Shown: positions 7,498 to 16,563 of the stretch, in pieces
How positions within the stretch are numbered: position 1 is the first letter of the stretch
How the letters are laid out: each line of letters starts with the position of its first letter
Assembly: GCA_964424545.1 (NCBI GenBank)
Contig: CAYRJN010000049.1
Coordinates: forward strand, 1-21,283
DNA length: 21,283 nucleotides
Direction of reading: 5' to 3'
DNA from: JAUVIB01 sp964424545
GTDB taxonomy: Bacteria > Calditrichota > Calditrichia > Calditrichales > Calditrichaceae
Position numbers and translations under genes: made by a program
The notes under the pieces: generated by a model
Databases searched by the model: none
Told to the model about the DNA's origin: nothing
The model's input: the letters and a program-made list of their open reading frames with translations, nothing else

Positions 7498-8080
7498 TAA
7501 AAAGATTACCCATAATCGCGTTATTTAATTGATTCAACTATTGAATTGGAATTTAATTTTTTGTTTCCCGACATATTGATAAATGTTTCCGAGCAGTCCA
7601 AAAACAATCGGGAATCGTTTAAATCGCCTTGTTAATTATTAGGTTGAAGCTAATTTTAAACTATTTTCTTCCCACCTGCTATTATTAATATATTAACGTT
7701 TTTCTTTGGAAGTGAATTGTAAAAATAGAGATCAATTACAAATATCTCCGTTAATAATTTAAACAATTCGCTACGGCCCCATAAATTGTCAATTTACGTC
7801 AAAGATTAATTTTAAAAATTTACACAAATATAACAATTAAACGCGTATTATTTCAAATTATTAAATTTTATTTTTCAGATCTCTTGTTTTTTTGAAGAGC
7901 GATATAAAAAGCGCCCTTATTAGTTTTTATGTTAATCATAAAAAAATATAATGAAAGCGTCAACTGGCGTAAAAAGCATTATTTCAAAACAATTTTTTCA
8001 GTTTATGAAAATTCTTTCTTCCTTTTAATTTAAAAATTTTTGTATATTTTATAACGCATTTAATATAAAATTACAATAAA
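7498..8080. other. Long non-coding spacer between the DUF3943 gene and tamB
   Basis: These 583 AT-rich bases separate divergent genes and must hold both promoters. I see no convincing gene. A perfect palindrome TAAATTG-T-CAATTTA lies at 7782-7796. An imperfect 7-bp hairpin (AAGAGCG 7895-7901 with CGCCCTT 7912-7918, one mismatch on the plus strand and a G-U pair on the minus) has no T-run after it. Close to tamB, TTGTAT, 18 bases and TATAAA form a weak promoter-like pair ending only a few bases before the ATG. Confidence 0.6.
7782..7796. promoter_or_regulatory. Palindrome upstream of tamB (possible operator)
   Basis: The sequence TAAATTG-T-CAATTTA has perfect 7-base arms around one central base. 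It sits about 285 bases before tamB and before the divergent DUF3943 gene. In such AT-rich DNA a palindrome of this size could arise by chance, so the regulatory role is speculative. Confidence 0.25.
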
Positions 8081-11000
8081 ATGAAACCGTTAAAAATCAT
8101 AATAAAATTCGGCGCTCTTTTCTCTGCCTTAATACTGATATTATTCGTAGGGTTCATTCTCTATCTCAATACATCCGTCGGACAAAAGATGATTACATCT
8201 TATACTTCCGACATCTTAAACAAAACACTGTCGCTGGAAACACATATTGACGCCGTTTACACAAATATATTTTCATCCATTGACATCGAAAATCTAATCT
8301 TGAAAAGCGCCGAAGATACAATCCTCTATTTAAATAAAGGCCGCATAAATTATTCTTTGTTCTCTCTTGTAAAAGGTAAGATAAAACTAAACGATATCCG
8401 GGTAGACAGTCTAAAAGCCTGCGTTAAACGCGATTCCAACGGCTTGTTCCAGTTAGATGTCATTAATCCGGATAGAGATAAAAAAGACGATACCTCTTCT
8501 GCCCTGTCTATTGTAATCGATCATTTTACAATACAAAAATCGAAATTATGTTATGACGATAATTCGATTCCTTTGAATGTAACAGGAAAAAACGTTTCCG
8601 CAACGATGTCATTAAAAAACGGTATTTTTAAGGTAAATGCAAATCTTCATTCCGTTTATTTTGACTATTTTAAACAGCCGATATTTGCGGATCGCTTTAT
8701 ATTTTCGACATCAATCGCTTCTTCAGCTATACGCATTGACAGCTTAGAATTAATATTTCCCAAACTTGCCATAACGGGACGTCTCAACATCGGTCTGGAC
8801 GCTCCCCTAAGTCTAAACGGTAAATTTGCCGGAAAAGGACGTTTAAGCGATCTTTTGCACGCTTTTATCAATAGGGATACGCTTAAACGTTATTATAAAA
8901 ACGACAGTACAACGTTTAAATTAGGTGTTAACGGCAATGTTTCCGATCTTAATGTTTCATCAATATTTTCTAAAATAACGATTTTCGATATTCCTGTTTT
9001 AAAGAGTAACCTATCGTTTAATTTATCTAAAAATACACTCCGCCTAAAAAACTTAGACATGCTCCTGTTTGGCGGCAGACTTGCCGGACAAGGTATGATG
9101 AGAAATACTTCAATGAAAAATTTCTCTTTTGATTTGAAATTAATAAATATTGAAAGCAATAGGCTTATACCGTCCATTTTATTAAATAATTTTACGATTA
9201 ACGGACGTCTTCAAGCGTCCGGAAGTATTGCAGAAGCAAAAAACATAGCGCTAACATCGAAACTAATCTTTAGACACAACAAAACGGATAAGAAGAATTT
9301 CATATCGGAAATCGGGATAAGTAATGGAAAAGGAAATGTATGCATTAGACGCGGTGAAAATAATAGCGCATCTCTAACCCTTAAGCTAAAAGAAAATATA
9401 ACAAGCGGCGCCTTTTACGGAGTTGTTGATTCAATAGATTCTTTTACGAAACTGCTTAATCTGCCACGCGTTAAAGGCGCGCTCTTTTTCAAGGGTGATT
9501 TCGATTGGCCGATAGTTAATGCTAATATTACGGCAAAATCCTTGTATTATCGAAATCTATCCATCGATACCGTTAATGTCGATTTATCTCAAACCGATTC
9601 GACGACAATCATTACCCGATCATTTTTTGCTTCATACGACACCTTAGTTAATCCCTATGATATTAACAACCTCAGGGCAATTATTCGTTATCACGGAGAA
9701 ATTCACGGCGATATCAACAACCTGAGCGGTCAATTTGACGCAAATCTAAATAATTTATTTATTAGTCAATACAAAATAGATTCCGTATATACACAAATAA
9801 AATATAATAACCACCTTCTCTTTATTGATCGTTTAATCCTCAATAAAAGCAACGGACAAATGACGCTTATCGGCGATATTAATATAAAATTAAACAATGC
9901 CAATTTTAATCTCTCTTTAAAAAACTCAATAAAATCAATAACGGGTACGCTTTTTTTAACAGACTCTTTATATCATTTAAATATTATAGGCGACAGCCTT
10001 AAAATTAAGGCTATTAAACCGTTTATCCCCGATATGCCGCTTCAAGAAGGGCTAATTAACGCTAAACTGTTAACAAGTTTCGATCATAACTTTAAAAAAC
10101 GCAGGATAATCTTTGACTTTTTTGCAAAGAAACCCTCGTATCACGATTTGACCTATGCCGATTCAATCTATATGGCCGCACAATTTTACAAACAAAGGCT
10201 GCAGATAGATAGCTTGCAACTATACTTATCGGGTGAAAAATCTACGGGTAAGATGTCCTTCTCTTTTTCCGACTCCAGCGATAATCCGTTTAAGATTGCT
10301 CATAGCGAAGGCCGCCTTATAGCCAATAATATAGATTTACAAATCTTTAACCCCTTTTTAAAGAAAAAATATCATATCAGCGGACGCAGCACGCATAATT
10401 TTTCGTGGAACGGCAGTTATTCTCACCCTAATTTTGACGGGTTTTTAATCGTAAATAACGGCCGCATAATAAATAATGACGATGAAGCTTTATTGAAAGA
10501 TATTAATTTAAGCGTAAGCGTTTCCGATACATTAATCAATATTGATTCCATTGCATTTAAAAACAATTCTACATCCATGCTTACAAAAGGAACGCTTAAC
10601 ATTAAGAAAAATAAAGTCGATATTCATCTTAATTCTTTTATTAAAGATAGAAAAACATTGGAAATTGCCGGTTATACTACGTTAGACAGCATATATATAA
10701 ACTCTAAATTAACCGGTTTTGATCTATCTCTAATAAATCCGCTCATCTCCGTCGTAGAAGATGTAAAAGGTAAAGTAAATAGTCGGTTGTCAATATCGGG
10801 TGATATAAAGAATCCCGATTTTAGAGGAAATTTTGATATTGACAGACTTTCATTTAATCAAGAATATCTTGGCGAAACGGTTAAGAATGGGAATATTGCA
10901 ATTAATTTCGACAATAAAACAGTAAAGATCGACACCTTCAATCTACCCCTAAGAAAAGGATTTTTCTCTCTATCAGGCGCCATCGGTCTGGATGCGCTTT

Positions 11001-12091
11001 CAATAAAATCTTTTGACCTTAAAGCTAAACTCGATAATATCGAACTTTTAGAACCGGATATGTTTCAATTGTTAATAAATACCGGCGACTTTACGCTCTT
11101 AACAAAAAAGAATATTCATATACTTAATGGAAATTTAATCTTTGGAGATTCAAAATTTTTCAGAGATTTAAAAATCGACGATTTATGGCAATTGCTTTTA
11201 TCCAGATCCGAGAATATCTATATGGATAAAAAAAGTAGCGATATTGATCTCCTGTCGTTTTATGAGGAAGAGTTAAAAACAAGCGATATTGTCATACCTG
11301 ATTTTTTAAAGAACATGAAACTCGATATAAATCTCGAAAACAAAGGCGATTTATGNNNNNNNNNNAATGTGGCCGATTTTTTCTTAACAACCAACCTAAA
11401 CCTTTCCGGAGAAATTATCAATCCGTCTTTAAGCGGTCGCATCAAAATTAATGAAAACGGTAGAATTAATTTTATCGATAGAATATTTGAGATACGAAAA
11501 GGGGTTTTTGAATTTGTCGATACGGAAAAAATAAATCCAATTATTAATTTATCGGCTGAAACCGAAATCGATATTTCGACCGGCGATGAAAATGAAGAAA
11601 AAACCTATTTAATCCATCTGCTCATAGACGGGCCGCTTGATCAAATGAATTTCAGCCTGACCTCGCAGCCTTCCATGCCGCCTTCGGACATCATCAGTCT
11701 GCTTACCCTGGGAATGTCCTACAACGAAATCGCTTCGCTTAGCGGAAACACCCAATCTTCCGATGCCTTAAAAAAGCGCAGCGGAGAAATTGCAGGCCAA
11801 ATCATCAGCCAAAAAATGAATAGTTATTTAAAAAAAGTTCTTGGCGGTGATGCCGGCGATATAGATTTTGAACTTAAAGGAAATATTTTTGATATAAACG
11901 ATACACAAATCGCCTTAAATAAACGCTGGGGAAAACGCGTCACCGTTTCTTATTCCACATCCATAAAAGATCTTGACAAAAGCGTAATACATATAGAGTA
12001 TAAAATCAGCGATGTATTTTCAATTGAAGGCGAAACAAATCAGAATCAGGAATCGGCCGTTGATTTTAAATACCGAATACGATTTAAATAA
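8081..12091 (+). CDS. tamB: TamB-like inner-membrane translocation/assembly protein (DUF490), with an assembly gap
   Basis: This 1336-codon protein is anchored by one N-terminal membrane segment (about residues 6-29, IIIKFGALFSALILILFVGF) followed by a long run of short beta-strand repeats typical of AsmA/TamB periplasmic bridges. The last 300 or so residues match the TamB (DUF490) C-terminus: GRIKINENGRINFIDRIFEI, FEFVDTEKINPIINLSAETE, SQPSMPPSDIISLLTLGMSY, and RWGKRVTVSYSTSIKD near the end. TamB spans the periplasm, partners an Omp85 protein, and is implicated in outer-membrane protein insertion and phospholipid transport. Ten N bases at 11356-11365 blank codons 1092-1095 without breaking the frame. 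The ATG lacks a strong ribosome binding site. The tamA-like gene follows after 75 bases, supporting the pairing. Confidence 0.9.
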   Translation: MKPLKIIIKFGALFSALILILFVGFILYLNTSVGQKMITSYTSDILNKTLSLETHIDAVYTNIFSSIDIENLILKSAEDTILYLNKGRINYSLFSLVKGKIKLNDIRVDSLKACVKRDSNGLFQLDVINPDRDKKDDTSSALSIVIDHFTIQKSKLCYDDNSIPLNVTGKNVSATMSLKNGIFKVNANLHSVYFDYFKQPIFADRFIFSTSIASSAIRIDSLELIFPKLAITGRLNIGLDAPLSLNGKFAGKGRLSDLLHAFINRDTLKRYYKNDSTTFKLGVNGNVSDLNVSSIFSKITIFDIPVLKSNLSFNLSKNTLRLKNLDMLLFGGRLAGQGMMRNTSMKNFSFDLKLINIESNRLIPSILLNNFTINGRLQASGSIAEAKNIALTSKLIFRHNKTDKKNFISEIGISNGKGNVCIRRGENNSASLTLKLKENITSGAFYGVVDSIDSFTKLLNLPRVKGALFFKGDFDWPIVNANITAKSLYYRNLSIDTVNVDLSQTDSTTIITRSFFASYDTLVNPYDINNLRAIIRYHGEIHGDINNLSGQFDANLNNLFISQYKIDSVYTQIKYNNHLLFIDRLILNKSNGQMTLIGDINIKLNNANFNLSLKNSIKSITGTLFLTDSLYHLNIIGDSLKIKAIKPFIPDMPLQEGLINAKLLTSFDHNFKKRRIIFDFFAKKPSYHDLTYADSIYMAAQFYKQRLQIDSLQLYLSGEKSTGKMSFSFSDSSDNPFKIAHSEGRLIANNIDLQIFNPFLKKKYHISGRSTHNFSWNGSYSHPNFDGFLIVNNGRIINNDDEALLKDINLSVSVSDTLINIDSIAFKNNSTSMLTKGTLNIKKNKVDIHLNSFIKDRKTLEIAGYTTLDSIYINSKLTGFDLSLINPLISVVEDVKGKVNSRLSISGDIKNPDFRGNFDIDRLSFNQEYLGETVKNGNIAINFDNKTVKIDTFNLPLRKGFFSLSGAIGLDALSIKSFDLKAKLDNIELLEPDMFQLLINTGDFTLLTKKNIHILNGNLIFGDSKFFRDLKIDDLWQLLLSRSENIYMDKKSSDIDLLSFYEEELKTSDIVIPDFLKNMKLDINLENKGDLXXXXNVADFFLTTNLNLSGEIINPSLSGRIKINENGRINFIDRIFEIRKGVFEFVDTEKINPIINLSAETEIDISTGDENEEKTYLIHLLIDGPLDQMNFSLTSQPSMPPSDIISLLTLGMSYNEIASLSGNTQSSDALKKRSGEIAGQIISQKMNSYLKKVLGGDAGDIDFELKGNIFDINDTQIALNKRWGKRVTVSYSTSIKDLDKSVIHIEYKISDVFSIEGETNQNQESAVDFKYRIRFK
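11356..11365. other. Ten-base N gap inside tamB
   Basis: Ten undetermined bases follow TTATG. The reading frame on both sides is the same and both flanks look like continuous TamB sequence, so the true gap is probably ten bases or another length preserving frame. The partial codon TGN is most likely Trp, because TamB homologues often have LWxR at this place; that is inference. Confidence 0.95.
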
Positions 12092-12166
12092 AATTCTATA
12101 TTTATTAAAAACCGTTACTTTGAAAATCGACTATTTTTATAGCCAAAGATTGAGCGCTCATTAGAT

Positions 12167-14095
12167 ATGATAATACAATCTAAACATATAGTTATTACGG
12201 ATAATTTTAAGCGGATTAACTGTTTTATTACTGTTGTCCTGTTGTTTTTTGTCAACAGCATAACATACGCTCAAGCCGTCAGCGACAAAAAAGAATACAG
12301 TATTGATAAGATAGTTTTTTCCGGTAATGAACATTTTTCACATAAAAAATTGTTATCCTTAATGAAAACGAAAAAATCATCCGCCTTTCGTTTAAGCGGT
12401 TTTGATAAAAAAATCTTACGAAACGATTTAAAAAAAATTCAACTTTTTTACCAGAACGAAGGATATTTAAAAGCCGAGGTTAACGACTATACAATAAAAA
12501 TTGATTCTGCCAAAGCAAAAGTAAATATCGTCATAAAGGTATATGAAGGTCCTTTATACAAAATAAAAAAGATTAAATTTGCCGGGAATGTCCACATAGA
12601 CAGCGTTTATTTGTTAAAACATCTTTTAATATCCAACGGTTCTACCTTTAACGTTTTCTCTTTAGAACGAGCAAAAATCGAAATTGTAAAATTATACCGT
12701 CAGCATGGTTATTTGAATGCCGTTGTAAATCTGACCTATACCAAACGCGAAAACGAGGAAGAATTTATTGTAAAATATCATATCAAAGAGGGAATACGGT
12801 ATAAAATTGGTAACATTCGCATTGAAGGCTTGGATAAAACAAAAGAAAAAATCGTACGCCGCGAATTTCGTTTTAAAACAGGAGATTATTATTCGCCGGC
12901 GGAGCTGTTGGAAACACAGAAATATTTGTATCGTACGGGACTTTTTTATAGCATCAATATCAAACACCAACCCTCGGGGGACGGGGATTCCACTAAAAAA
13001 GATATTATTTTTAAATTGAAAGAATCCGAACCGGGCATATTTGACGTCAGCCTCGGTTACGGCTCTGTTGAGAAAATCCGTTTATCTTCAAGCATTTCAT
13101 ATATGAATTTTTTTGGCGAAGCTTACCGCGCCCGAATGTTGGGGCGCATTTCAAGTCTTGAAAAACGCCTCGAAACAACGTTTACGGATCCTTGGCTTTT
13201 GGGCGTAAGGGTCGAAGGTTCGTTAGGTTTTGAATTGTCCGAAGAAAATCAACCCTCTTACAGTTTATTATTTTATAATCTTAAAACAAATTTATTAAAA
13301 GAGTTCAGCTTGAATTTTAAGAGTTCCCTGATGTTTGAATATGGTAGCGGGAAATATACGGATATAAAATTAGACTTTTTTGATAACATTGATAGAGACT
13401 CCATTACGGTTTCGGACTCCTTGATTTACATCATTTTAAATAATTTAAATTATAAAATAGACCGCAGCAGCCTCAAACTTTCGCTTTATCGAGATTATCG
13501 CGATAATATTTTTAATCCGTGGAAAGGATATTATATTAACGCAGGCATTCAATATATTCACGGTAACGCCCATTTAACATTCTTCAACACATACAAATCA
13601 ACGCTTACTAACAAAATATTAAAATTCGAAGGCAATTATCGATATTATTTTGCATTTAACAAGCGCGCCATGTTTGCCACCTCTTTTTTATTTGGCATTA
13701 TGGACTTTTTCGACAGTTCGGATATAAATTTCCTTATTTCCGACTTGTTTTACACCGGCGGACCGAACTCTTTGCGCGGATTCGGTTATCAGGAAGTGGG
13801 GCCTAGAGATAAACAAGGAATTCCTACCGGCGGACGTTTAAAAGTTGTTTGGAATGTGCTTGAATACAGACAAAAGGTTTTTGATTTTTTATATACGGAT
13901 ATTTTTATTGATGCAGGCAATGTTTGGGCTCATCATTATAATTTTCACTGGCAGGATATCCGGTTTGATTACGGTTTCGGCATTCGGCTTGATTCGCCCA
14001 TCGGTCTTGTTAGATTCGACTTCGCTTTAAATCCCTTTCCGAGACAAGATGAAAACCAATATCAATTCTGGTTTGGCATCGGACAGGCTTTTTAA
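12167..14095 (+). CDS. tamA: TamA-like Omp85/BamA-family outer-membrane protein
   Basis: This is a 642-residue Omp85 protein. After a signal sequence with an unusually long N-region (hydrophobic core FITVVLLFFVNSITYAQA, about 20-37) come three POTRA domains: about 44-126 (IDKIVFSGNEHFS), 130-207 (IKKIKFAGNVHID) and 211-286 (IGNIRIEGLDKTKE). A 16-strand-type barrel runs from about 290 to the end. The loop-6 motif appears as GGPNSLRGFGY (about 530-541), equivalent to VRGF. The chain ends in Phe (FGIGQAF). Three rather than five POTRAs and the tamB gene just upstream argue for TamA over BamA. No good ribosome binding site precedes the ATG, so the start could be slightly downstream at a non-ATG codon. 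It probably forms an envelope-spanning complex with TamB. Confidence 0.88.
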   Translation: MIIQSKHIVITDNFKRINCFITVVLLFFVNSITYAQAVSDKKEYSIDKIVFSGNEHFSHKKLLSLMKTKKSSAFRLSGFDKKILRNDLKKIQLFYQNEGYLKAEVNDYTIKIDSAKAKVNIVIKVYEGPLYKIKKIKFAGNVHIDSVYLLKHLLISNGSTFNVFSLERAKIEIVKLYRQHGYLNAVVNLTYTKRENEEEFIVKYHIKEGIRYKIGNIRIEGLDKTKEKIVRREFRFKTGDYYSPAELLETQKYLYRTGLFYSINIKHQPSGDGDSTKKDIIFKLKESEPGIFDVSLGYGSVEKIRLSSSISYMNFFGEAYRARMLGRISSLEKRLETTFTDPWLLGVRVEGSLGFELSEENQPSYSLLFYNLKTNLLKEFSLNFKSSLMFEYGSGKYTDIKLDFFDNIDRDSITVSDSLIYIILNNLNYKIDRSSLKLSLYRDYRDNIFNPWKGYYINAGIQYIHGNAHLTFFNTYKSTLTNKILKFEGNYRYYFAFNKRAMFATSFLFGIMDFFDSSDINFLISDLFYTGGPNSLRGFGYQEVGPRDKQGIPTGGRLKVVWNVLEYRQKVFDFLYTDIFIDAGNVWAHHYNFHWQDIRFDYGFGIRLDSPIGLVRFDFALNPFPRQDENQYQFWFGIGQAF

Positions 14096-14127
14096 ACATA
14101 TCGAAAATTCAAAATTAATCTTTATAA

Positions 14128-14159
14128 TCCGATATTAACGGATGGGATAATGAATATCC
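14128..14159. terminator. Weak tandem stem-loops between convergent tamA and GMC gene
   Basis: TCCG...CGGA (14128-14142) and GGATA...TATCC (14145-14159) can form two short adjacent hairpins in the 67-base convergent spacer. Neither has a proper T-run. They are the only candidate terminator structures here and are weak. Confidence 0.2.
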
Positions 14160-14162
14160 AAT

Positions 14163-15851
14163 TCATCTTCCACCAAGCTGAGCGGATATTTTATCGGCTA
14201 CTCTAAAGGAATTGGCATAGATGGTCCATGTATAAGGCACGCTGCCTCCGGTTGGCATAAAACTGCCGTCGCTTACAAATAAATTTTCCACATCATGCAT
14301 GCGGCAATCGCCGTCCAAGACGGATGTACGCGCATCTATTCCGAAGCGGCAGCCGCCCGCCACAAGATTGGGAGGAGGCGAACCGCTGATACTTGAGTAT
14401 ATATCCTTGGCTCCCATCTGTTTAAGAACATTTCCCCCCCGCTCGGCTAAATACTCTCCTACTATCAAATCATGTTGATGATAACCAACGCGGATCTTAG
14501 CTACCGGCGAACCCCATTTATCTTTTACCGAGGAATCGAGCGTTACAAAACAGTTATCGGTCGGCAGCCAGTCGTTAAAAACTTCAAAGCTAAGATAACG
14601 TCCCTGCGTAAAATAGGTTTTTAATTTTCTCTTTAGCGCTTCGCCCCATACAAGATTGCCGTCATCGTCCCATTTTTGCGAGTTGGCGCGCGTTATGGCG
14701 TTGGGATGTGCAAAAAGAAATTCAATCATACCGCCTTTCATACGGTTGGTAAACTGAGAATCTTCGATTATATACCAATCGTGTAAAGCGCGATTTACAA
14801 AAGGACCGCGAATTTTCATTGAATCAACCACTGTTTGATCCATATCCTCGTAAAGCAAGGCGCCGTTTCCGGCTCCCCCTGCTGAAAAAATCAGATTTTT
14901 ACCGACCTGATTATATCTGTTACCCAGACCGTTTTCATGTTTCTGGCCTTTGGAACTTAGTAATAAACGCGCTGTTTCGACAGCTTGACAGGCGACTACG
15001 TAAATACGGGCATCAACGGTTTTTTTTTCATATTGTCGATTAAAATATTTTACTCCGCTTACACGTCCGTGTGCATCGCTTTCAATATGATAAACTTTAG
15101 CATGCGCCAAAACGGTACAATTTCCTGTAGCAAGGGCATGATCAATCAAGGCCGCTCTTGCGCTACCTTTGGCGCCTGTAGAGCAGCCGTAACTTCCGCA
15201 ATATTTGGAATAGGAGCACCCTTTTCTTTGCAAGGCAGGAAAAGGTAAAATGGCGCGCGGAACCGGAATGGGATTGTAACCAATTTTCCGAGCTGCTTCA
15301 TCAATCCAGCGAGAAACCTGATGTTCCATTGTCGGAGGGAAGGGAAAGGTCTGCGAAGACCTTGGCTCTTGATATTTATGTTCTATGATGCGTCCGGAAA
15401 CGCCCACCGTTTTTTCTACTTTATCGTAATAAGGTTCAAGGTCGTCATAACCGATCGGCCAATCCACGATGTTGGCCCCATCAATGGGCCCGAATTCGGA
15501 AAGCAGTCTGAAATCAACAGGTTTTAAACGATGAAAAAAGCCGCTCATAAAATTTGAAGAGCCTCCTACGCAGTTCCCGTTCCAAAAATCCCGTCCGGAA
15601 TCATAAGTAGATTCGTCCGTCCAATTTCCCTTGTCGTCCAATTCTTCAATAACATGGCGTTCATCGCGCAAATTAGGCGTATAAACGCTACGACGGTAGC
15701 AAATCAGTTCATCTTTTGTAAAATCTTTTTCTTTATACCAAGGCCCTTTTTCCAAAATGACAACCGAATAGCCTTTTTTTGCCAATTCATAGGCAATAGG
15801 CGCGCCGCCTGCGCCGCTGCCTATTATACAGACGTCGTAATCATAACTCAT
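14163..15851 (-). CDS. GMC-family FAD oxidoreductase (dehydrogenase catalytic subunit)
   Basis: This 562-residue flavoprotein has the FAD-binding GSGAGG at residues 11-16 with the acidic end VILEKG, and the GMC signature NGNCVGGSSNFMSGF (91-105). Three clustered cysteines (C212, C218, C223, in GCSYSKYC and YGCSTGAK) recall the [3Fe-4S]-binding segment of FAD-glucose and fructose dehydrogenases. The C-terminal block reads NLVAGGCRFG (495-504), CRMHDVENLFVSDGSFMPTG and SVPYTWTIYANSFRVAD. The usual catalytic His before GTCRMG and the Asn of NP are not at their normal places. No signal peptide is present; export would depend on the Tat-bearing partner encoded upstream, whose stop overlaps this ATG (ATGA). 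It probably oxidises a sugar, polyol or glycoside in the periplasm, but the substrate is unknown and no cytochrome subunit gene is adjacent. Confidence 0.88.
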   Translation of the reverse strand: MSYDYDVCIIGSGAGGAPIAYELAKKGYSVVILEKGPWYKEKDFTKDELICYRRSVYTPNLRDERHVIEELDDKGNWTDESTYDSGRDFWNGNCVGGSSNFMSGFFHRLKPVDFRLLSEFGPIDGANIVDWPIGYDDLEPYYDKVEKTVGVSGRIIEHKYQEPRSSQTFPFPPTMEHQVSRWIDEAARKIGYNPIPVPRAILPFPALQRKGCSYSKYCGSYGCSTGAKGSARAALIDHALATGNCTVLAHAKVYHIESDAHGRVSGVKYFNRQYEKKTVDARIYVVACQAVETARLLLSSKGQKHENGLGNRYNQVGKNLIFSAGGAGNGALLYEDMDQTVVDSMKIRGPFVNRALHDWYIIEDSQFTNRMKGGMIEFLFAHPNAITRANSQKWDDDGNLVWGEALKRKLKTYFTQGRYLSFEVFNDWLPTDNCFVTLDSSVKDKWGSPVAKIRVGYHQHDLIVGEYLAERGGNVLKQMGAKDIYSSISGSPPPNLVAGGCRFGIDARTSVLDGDCRMHDVENLFVSDGSFMPTGGSVPYTWTIYANSFRVADKISAQLGGR

Positions 15852-16456
15852 AATACGCCATACCTGTTCTTTTCATTCGGACGCGGTAGACCGGGATCGT
15901 GTTGCAGCCATTTCCAGCCTATACCGTTAGGATTTCCGCCGTAAATCGGATCGGTTAACAAAGCCTCGAAAATGTAAATTAAAATCTCCGACAACCAATT
16001 CTCTCCCCATTGATATTCGGCCATATTGCGTAAAACTTTCTCGATATCATCTTTGTTTAAGTTTAATAAAGAATCGGAAAGCAATTCATCGGCCGTTTCT
16101 TCCGTCCAATCCAGCCCGTTGAGAATAAATTCTTTGTCATCCGAATCGATTTGAGGATCTAATAAAACGTTTTGCAGATAAAAAGCGGCGTTAATATCTT
16201 TTGCGCCCGGAGAATCTTTATCGGAAGGGAAAAGGTGGTTTTGCACAATATTAAGAATGTTCCAGCGTTTCTCGCTAAAAACTTCTTGATTACGTTCATT
16301 TTGACGTTTACAACGCATCAATGACGGCGAAACGACGCTGAGCGAAACCAAGGCGGCTAAACGTGTAAGAAAGGTGCGGCGGTCAATTTTACCATTTTGA
16401 AATTCACGCAATAACTTTTGTTTTTTGTTTTCCACTCTCAAATAGTTTTCTTTCAA
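15848..16456 (-). CDS. Gluconate 2-dehydrogenase subunit 3-like protein with Tat signal
   Basis: The 202-residue small partner of the GMC protein has a twin-arginine motif, DRRTFL (R26, R27), with hydrophobic core TRLAALVSLSVVSPSL. The mature part has a helical pattern with NHLFPSDKDSPGAKDINAAFYLQ, and near the end LLTDPIYGGNPNGIGWKWL, typical of Gluconate_2-dh3 proteins. Such subunits carry the catalytic flavoprotein through the Tat system and stabilise it. Cys49 lies just after the signal, but LMRC is not a standard lipobox. The start is uncertain: no ATG precedes the Tat signal. The longest form uses TTG immediately after GGGGGAGC, which is too close; a GTG at codon 8 is an alternative. 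It is translationally coupled to the GMC gene by ATGA. Confidence 0.83.
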   Translation of the reverse strand: MKENYLRVENKKQKLLREFQNGKIDRRTFLTRLAALVSLSVVSPSLMRCKRQNERNQEVFSEKRWNILNIVQNHLFPSDKDSPGAKDINAAFYLQNVLLDPQIDSDDKEFILNGLDWTEETADELLSDSLLNLNKDDIEKVLRNMAEYQWGENWLSEILIYIFEALLTDPIYGGNPNGIGWKWLQHDPGLPRPNEKNRYGVL

Positions 16457-16563
16457 GCTCCCCCGCTATCAAATTATTCTATGGCCTATAATTAAAAAAT
16501 AGGGAATTTAGAAACTTTTTTATATTTCTTTTTTACCCCATATATTGCCAAATACAATAAAAA

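Noticed and set aside
7951..8028. 25-codon ORF upstream of tamB (MKASTGVKSIIS...)
   Set aside because: No ribosome binding site, very short, ordinary AT-rich composition; not enough to call.
14985..15248. Open frames antisense to the GMC gene
   Set aside because: Overlap conserved GMC motifs on the opposite strand, lack ribosome binding sites and show no protein family.
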